This document shows, one piece after another, positions 1 to 7,764 of a stretch of DNA of 36,372 bases. The notes under the pieces were generated by a model. The model had not been told where the DNA came from and searched no databases. It saw only the letters and a list, made by a program, of their open reading frames with translations. Where the stretch lies: positions 1 to 36,372 of IMG/VR virus record IMGVR_UViG_3300025168_016496; one strand, 5' to 3'. The stretch comes from a virus. The translations under genes were made by a program, and so were the position numbers. Position 1 is the stretch's first letter; every line of letters starts with the position of its first letter.

Positions 1-3
1 CAT

Positions 4-27
4 AAAAAAACCCGCCGAAGCGGGTTT
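4..27 (-). terminator. Rho-independent terminator with cUUCGg tetraloop
   Basis: Read on the minus strand, CCCGC-TTCG-GCGGG forms a five-pair GC stem (extended by flanking A/T pairs) closed by the extra-stable UUCG loop and followed by seven T residues. It lies downstream of the winged-helix gene and the tiny ORF after it, so it ends leftward transcription. Confidence 0.9.
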
Positions 28-39
28 AGTAAAAAAGTG

Positions 40-117
40 CTAGTTACGACCATTAGCGATACTTTTAGGAGGGTCGGGAGGAAGAGAGGAGGTTGACCCG
101 TATCCGTATTCCATCAT
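40..117 (-). CDS. Possible 25-aa peptide
   Basis: A 25-codon frame whose ATG directly follows the TAA of the winged-helix gene (TAAATG) and whose TAG lies just before the terminator. It has a proline-rich centre (LPPDPPKS) and no recognisable domain. The support is tight spacing and its position inside the transcript; there is no obvious separate ribosome site. It may be a translationally coupled peptide or chance. Confidence 0.35.
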   Translation of the reverse strand: MMEYGYGSTSSLPPDPPKSIANGRN

Positions 118-366
118 TTAACTAAAAACTGATGATCCTACTGAGTTATAAGCTGCAGCAACCATAGCTCTCGAAGGAGAACCAATACGATAAGTTGTCT
201 TACCACTCTTAGCTTTATTACTGTAGATTGCATAACCATCTTTACGTAGCTCTGAAATACGAGCAGCAACTGATGCTTCTGTTGATTGGAAAAGACCTGC
301 AAACTGGCTAGCTGTAAAAGCCTTACCGGTTTGTAACTTAGTTAATACTTTTGCTTGCATTGACAT
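118..366 (-). CDS. Small winged-helix (HTH_39-like) DNA-binding protein
   Basis: An 82-aa protein. Residues about 5-60 read as a winged helix: helix VLTKLQTG, then TASQFAGLF, then the recognition-type helix VAARISELRKDGY, then a basic wing (NKAKSGKTTYRIG). The ARIxELRKxGY signature is typical of the small HTH_39-type proteins common in T4-like marine phages. These are presumed transcription regulators but lack a defined target. The start at 366 is supported by TGGAGT upstream. A near-consensus sigma70 promoter lies at 415-442 and a strong terminator at 4-27, so it is probably an early, independently expressed unit. Confidence 0.85.
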   Translation of the reverse strand: MSMQAKVLTKLQTGKAFTASQFAGLFQSTEASVAARISELRKDGYAIYSNKAKSGKTTYRIGSPSRAMVAAAYNSVGSSVFS

Positions 367-414
367 AAATAAAACTCCATTTAGTTAATAATTAATTTCT
401 CTACTACAAAGACT

Positions 415-442
415 AGTATACAGCAATATATACTTTTGTCAA
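415..442 (-). promoter_or_regulatory. Sigma70-type promoter for the winged-helix gene
   Basis: On the minus strand TTGACA (437-442) is followed after 16 bp by TATACT (415-420). This is a perfect -35 and a 5/6 -10, about 50 bp upstream of the ATG at 366. It is the best host-type promoter match in the window and suggests early expression by unmodified host polymerase. Confidence 0.8.
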
Positions 443-446
443 CGTG

Positions 447-614
447 TTACTTAATCTTCTCAACTAATTTAGATAAATGGCTTGCATTAATAATTTTCTC
501 TTCGAGCATTATCATAGCCATATCTGTAGCACCTTCTACTTTGCCTGATTTAAAACAAATATAGCATGCAACGACTAATAAAATTAATTCTATGAAAAGG
601 TATATACTAAACAT
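447..614 (-). CDS. 55-aa small membrane protein
   Basis: A 55-codon frame starting at ATG 614, overlapping the last 8 bp of the metalloprotease-like gene, and ending at TAA 447. Residues about 2-21 form one hydrophobic helix (IYLFIELILLVVACYI), followed by a charged amphipathic tail rich in E and K. The overlap suggests translational coupling to the upstream gene. No family recognised. The hydrophobic pattern, the coupling and a stop just ahead of the next promoter favour a real gene. Confidence 0.6.
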   Translation of the reverse strand: MFSIYLFIELILLVVACYICFKSGKVEGATDMAMIMLEEKIINASHLSKLVEKIK

Positions 615-1236
615 ATTTTATCCAATTGTAGGTTTTTTTAAGTAATCTTTTTTTAACCATACTCCATTTAGTTCTTTTAAAGGTCTGCTTATAATAATTA
701 TAAGAAGGTAATTTTCTAACCTTACTAATATTTTTTAAAATGTTATATGGGTCTTTACCAGGATAATGATATTTTATTTCCATAGCTATATCATGACCAT
801 ATGCATCTATCTCATCTTTATCAGCAAGATACTCTCTCTCCTCATTCAAAGATCCTCTAAGATCTCTAAAATCTAACTTAGCAATATCATGACAATCTCT
901 GTGTTGATATTGTAATTGGTGGATGGTTTCATGTTGGATAACTTGAGATAGTAAAAAGGTCCATTGATCATAATCTTGGTGATCTAGTCTCAATGTATTT
1001 TTTTTAGATGAGACATTCAATACAATATATTTTCTATCTTTATTAAAGTCGTATACACCAGATAGATTATATTCATCCTCTTCAAAATCATCATACTTCT
1101 CAATCTTAAACTTAAGATCAGCTGGAAAGTTGAATATTATTCCTAGACGTCTTCTAATAGCTGTATAGGTGAATTCCCCTACAAACTTATCTAAGTTAGA
1201 GTCGAATGTATTATGAATTTTTTCAGAAAGATACAT
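607..1236 (-). CDS. HExxH zinc-metallopeptidase-like protein
   Basis: A 209-aa protein with a zincin-type HETIH motif at residues 102-106 (QVIQHETIHQLQYQ). About 30 residues later comes an acidic segment, EREYLADKDEIDAYGHD, that could supply the third metal ligand. No signal peptide or membrane segment is seen, so it would act in the cytoplasm or on virion proteins. Its ATG overlaps the gp41 stop codon by one base (TAATG), tying it to the replication operon. The family is known as a conserved hypothetical in marine T4-like phages. Peptidase activity is inferred from the motif only, and the substrate is unknown. Confidence 0.7.
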   Translation of the reverse strand: MYLSEKIHNTFDSNLDKFVGEFTYTAIRRRLGIIFNFPADLKFKIEKYDDFEEDEYNLSGVYDFNKDRKYIVLNVSSKKNTLRLDHQDYDQWTFLLSQVIQHETIHQLQYQHRDCHDIAKLDFRDLRGSLNEEREYLADKDEIDAYGHDIAMEIKYHYPGKDPYNILKNISKVRKLPSYNYYKQTFKRTKWSMVKKRLLKKTYNWIKYV

Positions 1237-2630
1237 TATACTTTTATACCCGTAAAGTCTTTATCGAATAAATTACTAAATGTACTTTTATCTATTTGGT
1301 CCATATCTTGATTGCCTGAATCTATCAAATCAGTCTGAGCTGTGTTTTCCACATCATACAATCTCATTTTAGCTCTGTCAACACCAATCATAAATTTTTT
1401 GTGTAGATTGGGATCGTTGTATCTATTTTTTAATTGCTTAACTAACATCTGATTAAGTTGTTGTAGTTCATCTGATGATATTAAAGCAAACATAAAATCT
1501 GCAGTAGCTGGTAGACCGAATGATTCGGATGTGTCTGTCAAATCTACATCAGTTGAATTATAACCACTTCTATTCGTCTGAGTAGCTGACATAACAGGTA
1601 AATTAAATTCTACAGCAAGACCTCTTAGTTCTTCAGCAATCGCTTTTATATATATATAAGAACTGACTCCTGCACCTGGCTTATAACGTGATGAAGCACA
1701 TATGTTTAAGTAGTCAACAAAAATAATATCTGGATGGAAATCCTTCTTTAATGATAGCTCAGACAACAATGCTTTAAAGTGTCCACAGTGTGCAGTAGAT
1801 GTTGGATATTCTTTAATAATAAGTTTACCATTTGTCTTTTCAGAATATTTTTTAATTCTGTTATTGAACATTGTTTTAGGTAAATCTTTAATCTGACTCA
1901 TCTCTACGTTTAATAAGTTAGCGTCTAATCTTTCTGCTATTCTTTCTTCAGCCATCTCCATTGTAATATACAATACGTTCTTGCCTTGTGAAAGAATATT
2001 AGAAGCCATATGACACATGAATAATGATTTACCAACACCTGTACCAGCTAAAGCTATGTTAAGTGATTTGTTTGGTAATCCACCATCAGTTATCCTATTG
2101 AAATACTCAAGATCAAATGGTATCTTGTTTTCTTTGTGATTGTAGAAGTCAAATCTATCTTCTGCATTCTCAATGTAATCATGGCCAACTGAATTATCAA
2201 AACATATATTCAATGCGTTTTGTAATAGTGTAGGAATTCCATCCTTGTGCATATCTTTATCTTTACCATCTATAATACCAATGGATTTAACAATAGAGTT
2301 GTATAAGGCTTTGTCTCTACAAAACTTCTCTGTTTCTTCAATTAACCATTCTTTGTTTGATATTTTAGATAAATCAAACTGCTTTATTAATTTGTATGTC
2401 TCTTCGAACAGTTGTTCTGGCAAAGAGCTATCTTGAAGTGAAACCTCGAGGGATTCAATTGTTGGTGGTTTGTTATACTTTGTAACAAAGGAAGATACTA
2501 ATTTAAATAATTCTTTTTCACTAGAATCACTGAAGTATTCTTCCTTTAAAAAAGGTATAACTTGTCTTAAATAATCATTGTCAACTATTAAGTTCTTAAG
2601 TATTGCTTTCTCTATTTTGTTCTTGTTCAC
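1236..2630 (-). CDS. gp41: Replicative DNA helicase (T4 gp41 / DnaB family)
   Basis: A 464-aa RecA-fold helicase that would unwind the replication fork and work with the phage primase. Residues 1-150 are the helical N-terminal domain. The core begins with PFDLEYFNRITDGGLPNKSL, then Walker A GTGVGKS at 196-202, ITMEMAEERIAERLDA (H1a-like, about 221-237) and Walker B IIFVDYLNI (302-310, Asp306). The ATQTNRSG segment matches the H3 motif. The length is close to T4 gp41 (475 aa). It overlaps the 108-aa gene upstream by 35 bp and the metalloprotease-like gene downstream by one base. The uvsX-small gene-41 order is typical of marine T4-like phages. Confidence 0.95.
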   Translation of the reverse strand: MNKNKIEKAILKNLIVDNDYLRQVIPFLKEEYFSDSSEKELFKLVSSFVTKYNKPPTIESLEVSLQDSSLPEQLFEETYKLIKQFDLSKISNKEWLIEETEKFCRDKALYNSIVKSIGIIDGKDKDMHKDGIPTLLQNALNICFDNSVGHDYIENAEDRFDFYNHKENKIPFDLEYFNRITDGGLPNKSLNIALAGTGVGKSLFMCHMASNILSQGKNVLYITMEMAEERIAERLDANLLNVEMSQIKDLPKTMFNNRIKKYSEKTNGKLIIKEYPTSTAHCGHFKALLSELSLKKDFHPDIIFVDYLNICASSRYKPGAGVSSYIYIKAIAEELRGLAVEFNLPVMSATQTNRSGYNSTDVDLTDTSESFGLPATADFMFALISSDELQQLNQMLVKQLKNRYNDPNLHKKFMIGVDRAKMRLYDVENTAQTDLIDSGNQDMDQIDKSTFSNLFDKDFTGIKV

Positions 2631-2922
2631 GATGTGTCTCTACCGCCTCTCTTAATATATCATTTACAATCAAGTCCATTACTTTTATGAACTTCCCATT
2701 TTGTGTATTTTCTATTGGGACCAATTCAGGTATGTGTATAAGTTGATATCCTAAATCAATTCCAATACCATTACTCTCTTGTGATATTTTATCTACTGTT
2801 AATTCATCTAACTGAACTACTACACCTAAGTAATCTCCTGATAGAACTTCAAAACCCCATTTGTCGTGATCAACAAACCATGGCTTATAAAGGTCATCTC
2901 TAAGTATGCTTGGCATTATCAA
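2596..2922 (-). CDS. Conserved 108-aa protein between uvsX and gp41
   Basis: A soluble 108-aa protein with no membrane segment and no catalytic motif that I recognise. The central part (EVLSGDYLGVVVQLDEL, LGYQLIHIPEL) looks like beta strands. The C-terminus is acidic and hydrophilic. It overlaps uvsX by 23 bp (17 bp if the second ATG at 2916 is used) and gp41 by 35 bp, so it is translationally embedded in the recombination/helicase operon. A replication or recombination accessory role is inferred from position only. Confidence 0.75.
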   Translation of the reverse strand: MIMPSILRDDLYKPWFVDHDKWGFEVLSGDYLGVVVQLDELTVDKISQESNGIGIDLGYQLIHIPELVPIENTQNGKFIKVMDLIVNDILREAVETHREQEQNRESNT

Positions 2923-3964
2923 ACTCCTTTTCTAAATCTTCTTCTGTTAAACTTTCATTTATCATACCTGAACCACCCGTCATAAATGTCTTTTCAATAT
3001 ACTTTTGAAATTCTTTACTAGCAAGTATTGGTACCCAAAAGTCTTTATTGTTTGTATCTTTTAATCTATATTTTTGTTCTTCACCTCTTTTACTATACCA
3101 TCCATTTGAAGGTTTAGTAACAAATCCACCAGCTAATCCAACATCTAATAGTCCAGACCATTTACTTATACCGCCATCAAAACTAACCTCGACAGCAATC
3201 TTTGTTTTTTCTCTAACAAACCGAGACTTTTCAATATTCACAATAAAATTATATCCAGTCAATCCATCTTTATCTTTTTCTTGTTGTCTACCAATAATAA
3301 AGATATTATCAGCTGAATAATAGACACCTGTACCTCCTGATACAATATCTTTAGGATATAAACCTATCTCTTTATATGTATGGTTAACAACAACCATTGG
3401 TATATCTTTAAGTGTTAGATGAGGTGTTATCATTCTAAACAAAGACTTCATTTGTTTAGCTCTTGACATATCAGCAACAGACTTGCCAGATAGTGAATCT
3501 TCTACTTCTTTTCTTGATGCAAGATTACCTACAGAATCAACTATAATCATAATTCTATCACCACGCTCAAGATTATTCAACTGAGCCATACTATCGTGTT
3601 TAAGCTGCTCTACATCAGTTATAGGTGTATGTATGACACGGTTAGTATCAATGCCAAATGCTTCAAAATATGATTGAGGTGATCCAAACTCTGAGTCATA
3701 GAAAAGTATTACAGAATCTTTATATTTTTCCATATAAGCCTTTGCTAATAGTAAAGCAAAAGCTGTTTTAAAATGTTTAGATGGACCTGCAAACACAGTC
3801 AGACCAGGTGTCAAACCACCATCTAACTTACCAGATAGTGCAACATTCAACATAGGTACAGGTGTTTGAATCATGTCTTTAGCATTAAAGAACTTTGATT
3901 CACTTAGTATATTTGTATCTTTTATCGTGCTATTTCTTTGTATCTTCTCTAATAAGGAGGACAT
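2900..3964 (-). CDS. uvsX: UvsX recombinase (RecA family)
   Basis: A 354-aa strand-exchange protein for recombination-dependent replication and repair. It shows Walker A GPSKHFKT at residues 60-67, YDSEFG at 89-94 (catalytic Glu region), Walker B IMIIVDSVG (138-146) and VVNHTYKE followed by the loop-2 segment SGGTGVYYSADN. These are UvsX hallmarks. The frame extends 28 codons further upstream, but MSSLLEKIQ at 3964 is the family start and has GAAGG just before it (GAAGGTATACTATG). A promoter with a palindrome lies at 3998-4026. The acidic C-terminus (EEDLEKEFDNA) resembles the regulatory tail of RecA-like proteins. Confidence 0.95.
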   Translation of the reverse strand: MSSLLEKIQRNSTIKDTNILSESKFFNAKDMIQTPVPMLNVALSGKLDGGLTPGLTVFAGPSKHFKTAFALLLAKAYMEKYKDSVILFYDSEFGSPQSYFEAFGIDTNRVIHTPITDVEQLKHDSMAQLNNLERGDRIMIIVDSVGNLASRKEVEDSLSGKSVADMSRAKQMKSLFRMITPHLTLKDIPMVVVNHTYKEIGLYPKDIVSGGTGVYYSADNIFIIGRQQEKDKDGLTGYNFIVNIEKSRFVREKTKIAVEVSFDGGISKWSGLLDVGLAGGFVTKPSNGWYSKRGEEQKYRLKDTNNKDFWVPILASKEFQKYIEKTFMTGGSGMINESLTEEDLEKEFDNAKHT

Positions 3965-3997
3965 AGTATACCTTCGCAATTTCCAAAATGTATACCA

Positions 3998-4026
3998 ATT
4001 ATAACACTTATTGCTATTAATAGCAA
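3998..4026 (-). promoter_or_regulatory. uvsX promoter with overlapping 16-bp palindrome
   Basis: TTGCTA (4021-4026), 17 bp, then a perfect TATAAT (3998-4003) on the minus strand, in the gap between gp43 and uvsX. The start point would lie about 27 nt before the uvsX ATG. The -35 and part of the spacer form a perfect palindrome at 4011-4026 (TTGCTATTAATAGCAA), which could bind a dimeric regulator. Confidence 0.7.
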
Positions 4027-4040
4027 TGTGATTGTTTCTC

Positions 4041-6536
4041 TCATTCAAATAACCATTCCAATGATGCTTGTTCTTTTATTTCCCAACCAACACATTTTAT
4101 AAGAGAATCTAATGGATCTAAAAAGGCTTTTTGAAACTGCAGATCGTAGTTAAGATACTTTTCCAATCCAAACACTTTAGGTATTTCTGATTGGAATGTA
4201 ATTACATTTATACCAACAGGGTTAGGTTCTTTAAGATATAAAAACTTAATCTTATCTCCTTCATATAATAGCTGATGTTTTGCCTCAAGGTCATTCTTAC
4301 GAATAAGATGATTAAACATCAAAGCACCTTTAACGTGAATTGGTGTACCTTTTCTGAATATGGTAGCAGGATCACTATATGCTCCAACATTATTTACGGT
4401 TCGGGGAAAAGCAATCTCTTGAGGAGTTAACTTATGCCATCTTTCTTCCATATCCGTTACAAACTTTTTAAGAGTTTCTTCATCCTTAGTTAGAACAATA
4501 CCAACACATTCTTTTAAAGCAGTTCTAACAGATTGTGGTGTAGATGATCTTACAATCTCCATACCTTGTACTTTTATTCTAGGTGGATCATAAACAACAC
4601 CTTCTGAATCGTGAACATTAAGCGCATATCTTTTTTTAGCTAACCAAACTCCACTATCAGCAATAACTTCTCTTTTAAAAGTTATCTTTTCATCATATAC
4701 ATTTAAGTATTTGAATATATCATCACAAGCCTTATCAATAACTTTAGATAAACTTTGATCACAAAACTTATTAAGAAGATCAACAATTTCTTTATTAGAT
4801 TTACCAGAAAAGTTTTGTTCTACAAATTTACCAAGTGTTATGTATGTGGAATCTGTATCAGAGTAAAATGAATATTCAACATCTTTTGTTTTACATACTT
4901 TATTCAGATACTCATTTAACTTCTTAGCGACATATCTAATAATGTATTGACCGGTCATTGTGATGCCTTCAGCTATTCTAGTATCATAGAATCTAAAGTA
5001 GATGTTTCCACTTGCACCATACAAACTATTCATTAGAATCTTAGCAGCCATTTGCTTAGAGTTCAAACTTGTTACGTGTTCTAAGTCATTTCTTTTTTGA
5101 GCATCAATCATCTCTTTCTTGACTTTTTGTCTCATGTCAAAATAATAATTAATTAGCTCAGGCAACATTCCCATTTTATCTTTTCTAAAACATTGACCAT
5201 TAGCAACCATAGTGACGTCATCTTCAAAAAGCTGATTGGTAACCACTTCACCATTTATAAGTTTTTGTATTGATTTTTCATCATCATTCAAATGCTTCAT
5301 TCTATCAATCAATGTATCAGGCGACATATTAAACGTCATCATAATAGAAGGATATAGAGATGTAGCATCAAAAGAAACAACCCAGTCATACTTCTCAGGT
5401 TTAGGATCCTTTACAAATGCACCCATTATCATTCTATCGTTTTCTTTTTTCTTTTCTGAATCAAAAGGATTTTCAGGTATGATATTCTTTTTATGTAAAT
5501 GGTTATATATAATACAATCCCAAGTTCGAACAGAAGAAAATATATCAATGTAATTACACTTAGCATTATATGCCATTGTTATAATTAAATTAATCAGCTT
5601 CATCTTCTCTTCAAGTCGATCAACCAATTCAACGTCAACAATATTATATTCTACAAAGAGGTTCCAATCTTTAGTATAGAACTCTTTAAAAGATCCATAA
5701 TTATGTTTAATCTTCTCATTCTGTAATTCTTCTTTAGCAACAAAGTCCAAAGCATATGATTCTAAAGTCTTATATGCAAACTTTTTATATAACTGCATAT
5801 AGTCAAGTGTAGATATACCATGCCAATCAAATGCTAATTGAGTTCTACCTTTTGCATAAGGAACTTCATACTCTCTAATAGAGTTATATGGTGAACATTC
5901 CTGTAATGCACTTTGGCCAAGTACTTTAATTATCCTAGAAGATAAATAGGCTATATCAAAGAGCTGAACATTCCAACCCGTGATAATGTCTGGGAAGTCA
6001 GCCTTGATAAAATTTATAAACTTACGTAGAAGATCATATTCATCTTTACACAACACATACTTTACGTTTTCTTGTTGAGATAAGTAAGGCTTGGATCCAA
6101 AGGTAGTTATTTCTTTTGTATTGAAGTCTTGAATAGTAATGAGTAGTACTGATTCATTTGCTTTTCTTGGATCAGGAAAGCCATATTCAGTTGAAGTTTC
6201 TATGTCTAATGTTTGTATTTTTATATGCGACTGATCATACTCGACGTCGTTTGGGAAGAATTTACTAATTAATTGATAGCCATAATTTGTATTGCCGTAT
6301 ATAGGGAAATTAGTAACATCCCTATATTTCTTTATGTAAGACTTGCAATGTTGCATGTCTTTGAACTTAACACGTTTTAAATTATACCCTTCTACACTTT
6401 TGTATTGGGATTCTTTAGAACACCTAGTATAGAGACTAGGCTGAAATGGGATTTTTTGATTTATACGTTCGCCATCTTTGAAACCCCTGAAATAAACGTG
6501 GTTTCCTCGGCCGTAAACATTAGTGTAAAAGAACAT
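4041..6536 (-). CDS. gp43: Family B DNA polymerase (T4 gp43)
   Basis: An 831-aa replicative polymerase with 3'-5' exonuclease. Exo I is DIE at 111-113, Exo II NVQLFD at 189-194 and Exo III YNIVD at 297-301. Polymerase motif A is SFDATSLYPSI (Asp390), motif B KILMNSLYGASG (499-510) and motif C YSDTDS (Asp560, Asp562). All catalytic residues are present. The frame could extend 23 codons upstream to a TTG, but MFFYTNVYGRG matches the N-terminus of marine phage gp43, so 6536 is chosen. No Shine-Dalgarno precedes this ATG; a promoter-like sequence ends six bases before it. It is shorter than T4 gp43 (898 aa), as usual in marine relatives. Confidence 0.95.
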   Translation of the reverse strand: MFFYTNVYGRGNHVYFRGFKDGERINQKIPFQPSLYTRCSKESQYKSVEGYNLKRVKFKDMQHCKSYIKKYRDVTNFPIYGNTNYGYQLISKFFPNDVEYDQSHIKIQTLDIETSTEYGFPDPRKANESVLLITIQDFNTKEITTFGSKPYLSQQENVKYVLCKDEYDLLRKFINFIKADFPDIITGWNVQLFDIAYLSSRIIKVLGQSALQECSPYNSIREYEVPYAKGRTQLAFDWHGISTLDYMQLYKKFAYKTLESYALDFVAKEELQNEKIKHNYGSFKEFYTKDWNLFVEYNIVDVELVDRLEEKMKLINLIITMAYNAKCNYIDIFSSVRTWDCIIYNHLHKKNIIPENPFDSEKKKENDRMIMGAFVKDPKPEKYDWVVSFDATSLYPSIMMTFNMSPDTLIDRMKHLNDDEKSIQKLINGEVVTNQLFEDDVTMVANGQCFRKDKMGMLPELINYYFDMRQKVKKEMIDAQKRNDLEHVTSLNSKQMAAKILMNSLYGASGNIYFRFYDTRIAEGITMTGQYIIRYVAKKLNEYLNKVCKTKDVEYSFYSDTDSTYITLGKFVEQNFSGKSNKEIVDLLNKFCDQSLSKVIDKACDDIFKYLNVYDEKITFKREVIADSGVWLAKKRYALNVHDSEGVVYDPPRIKVQGMEIVRSSTPQSVRTALKECVGIVLTKDEETLKKFVTDMEERWHKLTPQEIAFPRTVNNVGAYSDPATIFRKGTPIHVKGALMFNHLIRKNDLEAKHQLLYEGDKIKFLYLKEPNPVGINVITFQSEIPKVFGLEKYLNYDLQFQKAFLDPLDSLIKCVGWEIKEQASLEWLFE

Positions 6537-6542
6537 ACTATG

Positions 6543-6571
6543 ATTATATGAAAAAATAGGAGAAAATACAA
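6543..6571 (-). promoter_or_regulatory. Promoter-like sequence abutting the gp43 start
   Basis: TTGTAT (6566-6571), 17 bp, then a perfect TATAAT (6543-6548) on the minus strand. Normal spacing puts the transcription start on the A of the gp43 ATG, giving a leaderless mRNA. It lies in the 59-bp divergent gap to the plus-strand cluster. The -35 matches only 4/6. Confidence 0.45.
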
Positions 6572-6595
6572 CGTAACGTATAAGAAGGAAATTAT

Positions 6596-7114
6596 ATGGA
6601 TCCAATTACTGTCTTGACTCTTGCTACGACTGCTTTCACTGGCATAAAGAAAGTAGTACAAGCAGGAAAGGACGCAGAGGATATTTACAGACAGCTTTCA
6701 AAATGGGCTGGTCATGTGAGTGATTTGCATGAATGTATAAAAGATCACGAACCAAAGAAACCTGGTATGTTTGAAAAAATAGGTTTTGCCAAGAATGAAA
6801 CAAGTGAAGCATTTGATCAGATTATTGCTAAAAGAAAAATAGATGAAATGGAAAAAGAAATACGTCATATGTTCACATGGGGAGAGCTTCACCATCTTGG
6901 ATTAGATGGCTACAAAGATTTTATTAAGAGACGCCGTAAAATAAAAGCTGAACGTGAGAAAATGATATATGAACAAATGAGAAGAAAAAAGAAATTTCTA
7001 AATATAGTTAAACAAACAATTATTGGTGTATCAGCATTGGGGTTAGGAACTTTATTGATGTGGGAAATGATTGATTTCATTATGAGTGCACCAGCATTTC
7101 AAACCAAGGAATAA
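6596..7114 (+). CDS. Phage protein with C-terminal membrane helix
   Basis: A 172-aa protein, first of a seven-gene plus-strand cluster. The N-terminal part (DPITVLTLATTAFTGIKKVV) is mildly hydrophobic. Residues about 60-135 are long, highly charged and probably alpha-helical. Residues about 140-163 (IIGVSALGLGTLLMWEMIDF) look like a membrane segment. AAGAAGG precedes the ATG. Similar proteins recur in marine T4-like phages next to an EF-hand membrane protein, as here. Function unknown; a late membrane or virion-associated role is inferred from strand and topology. Confidence 0.75.
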   Translation: MDPITVLTLATTAFTGIKKVVQAGKDAEDIYRQLSKWAGHVSDLHECIKDHEPKKPGMFEKIGFAKNETSEAFDQIIAKRKIDEMEKEIRHMFTWGELHHLGLDGYKDFIKRRRKIKAEREKMIYEQMRRKKKFLNIVKQTIIGVSALGLGTLLMWEMIDFIMSAPAFQTKE

Positions 7115-7117
7115 TTA

Positions 7118-7444
7118 ATGGCTGCTAAAAAACTACAACCAGGTTCAGTATTAGATAAGTATGATGTTGATGATGATGGAGAAATAACTGATAATGAAAT
7201 TAATGATATGAAAACTATTGAAGATATAGAGCGAACAAATAGAAGACAAAAGCATCAAAGAATGATGGCATGGTATTCACTAATTGGAATGATAAGTTAT
7301 CCAGCATGTATTATGTTTTGTGAATTTGTAGGTTTAAATAAGTCTGCTGATTTACTTGCAACAATGGCGCCAACATACTTTATAGCAGCAGCAGGTGTTG
7401 CTGGTGCATTTATGGGTGTTACCGCTTGGATGAGTAAAAAATAA
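7118..7444 (+). CDS. EF-hand membrane protein
   Basis: A 108-aa protein. Residues 16-27, DVDDDGEITDNE, are a canonical 12-residue EF-hand loop with acidic side chains at positions 1, 3, 5 and 12, Gly at 6 and Ile at 8. Then come a charged stretch (residues 28-48) and two hydrophobic helices, about 50-68 (MAWYSLIGMISYPACIMF) and 80-104 (LATMAPTYFIAAAGVAGAFMG). This fits an N-terminal calcium-binding head on a two-helix membrane anchor. Two short helices with a charged tail also recall holins, but nothing proves this. It follows its upstream neighbour by 3 bp. Confidence 0.8.
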   Translation: MAAKKLQPGSVLDKYDVDDDGEITDNEINDMKTIEDIERTNRRQKHQRMMAWYSLIGMISYPACIMFCEFVGLNKSADLLATMAPTYFIAAAGVAGAFMGVTAWMSKK

Positions 7445-7642
7445 ATGATAGATGTGGATTTACCCCCAATACGAAGGTTTAGAGTTGTAGATAAGGATGA
7501 TAATATATTATTAATTACAAGTGGAATTATAACAGCCTCATTCTACCAGCACCAATATAACAAAATAGATCCTCCAAGGGGATACAGGATTAATGATACA
7601 TGTATTTCTGGTAAGGATCTGTTCATACAAGAAAAAGGATAA
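7445..7642 (+). CDS. Unknown 65-aa protein
   Basis: A 65-aa soluble protein whose ATG immediately follows the EF-hand gene's stop (TAAATG), so it is probably coupled. Basic N-terminal part (LPPIRRFRVVDKDDN), then strand-like ILLITSGIITASFY. No domain recognised. Co-oriented tight packing is the main support. Confidence 0.6.
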   Translation: MIDVDLPPIRRFRVVDKDDNILLITSGIITASFYQHQYNKIDPPRGYRINDTCISGKDLFIQEKG

Positions 7643-7646
7643 TAAA

Positions 7647-7760
7647 ATGGAAGGTTATATAATATTAATATTAACAGCTACATTATTTTGTGGTGGTTAT
7701 CATATAAGTGAAAAAGCAATCAATACTTTAATAAAAATTAAAGAAAGAAAAGGTATATGA
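7647..7760 (+). CDS. 37-aa single-helix membrane peptide
   Basis: A 37-codon frame starting ATGGAAGGT 4 bp after the previous stop, with AAAAAGGAT just upstream as a ribosome site. It ends 4 bp before the next ATG. Residues 4-20 (YIILILTATLFCGGYHI) are hydrophobic, and the tail is strongly basic (KIKERKG). It fills the gap in the cluster exactly. Function unknown; a small membrane effector is possible. Confidence 0.6.
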   Translation: MEGYIILILTATLFCGGYHISEKAINTLIKIKERKGI

Positions 7761-7764
7761 TATT

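Noticed and set aside
3953-3960. Perfect AAGGAGG on the plus strand
   Set aside because: No plus-strand coding frame follows. It is the complement of uvsX codons.
3965-4048. 28-residue N-terminal extension of UvsX
   Set aside because: It would cover the promoter/palindrome and overlap gp43. ATG 3964 has its own GAAGG site and the family-type start.
6537-6605. N-terminal extension of gp43 from an upstream TTG
   Set aside because: The extension is unlike known gp43 N-termini and would overlap the divergent gene start. MFFYTNVYGRG fits the family.
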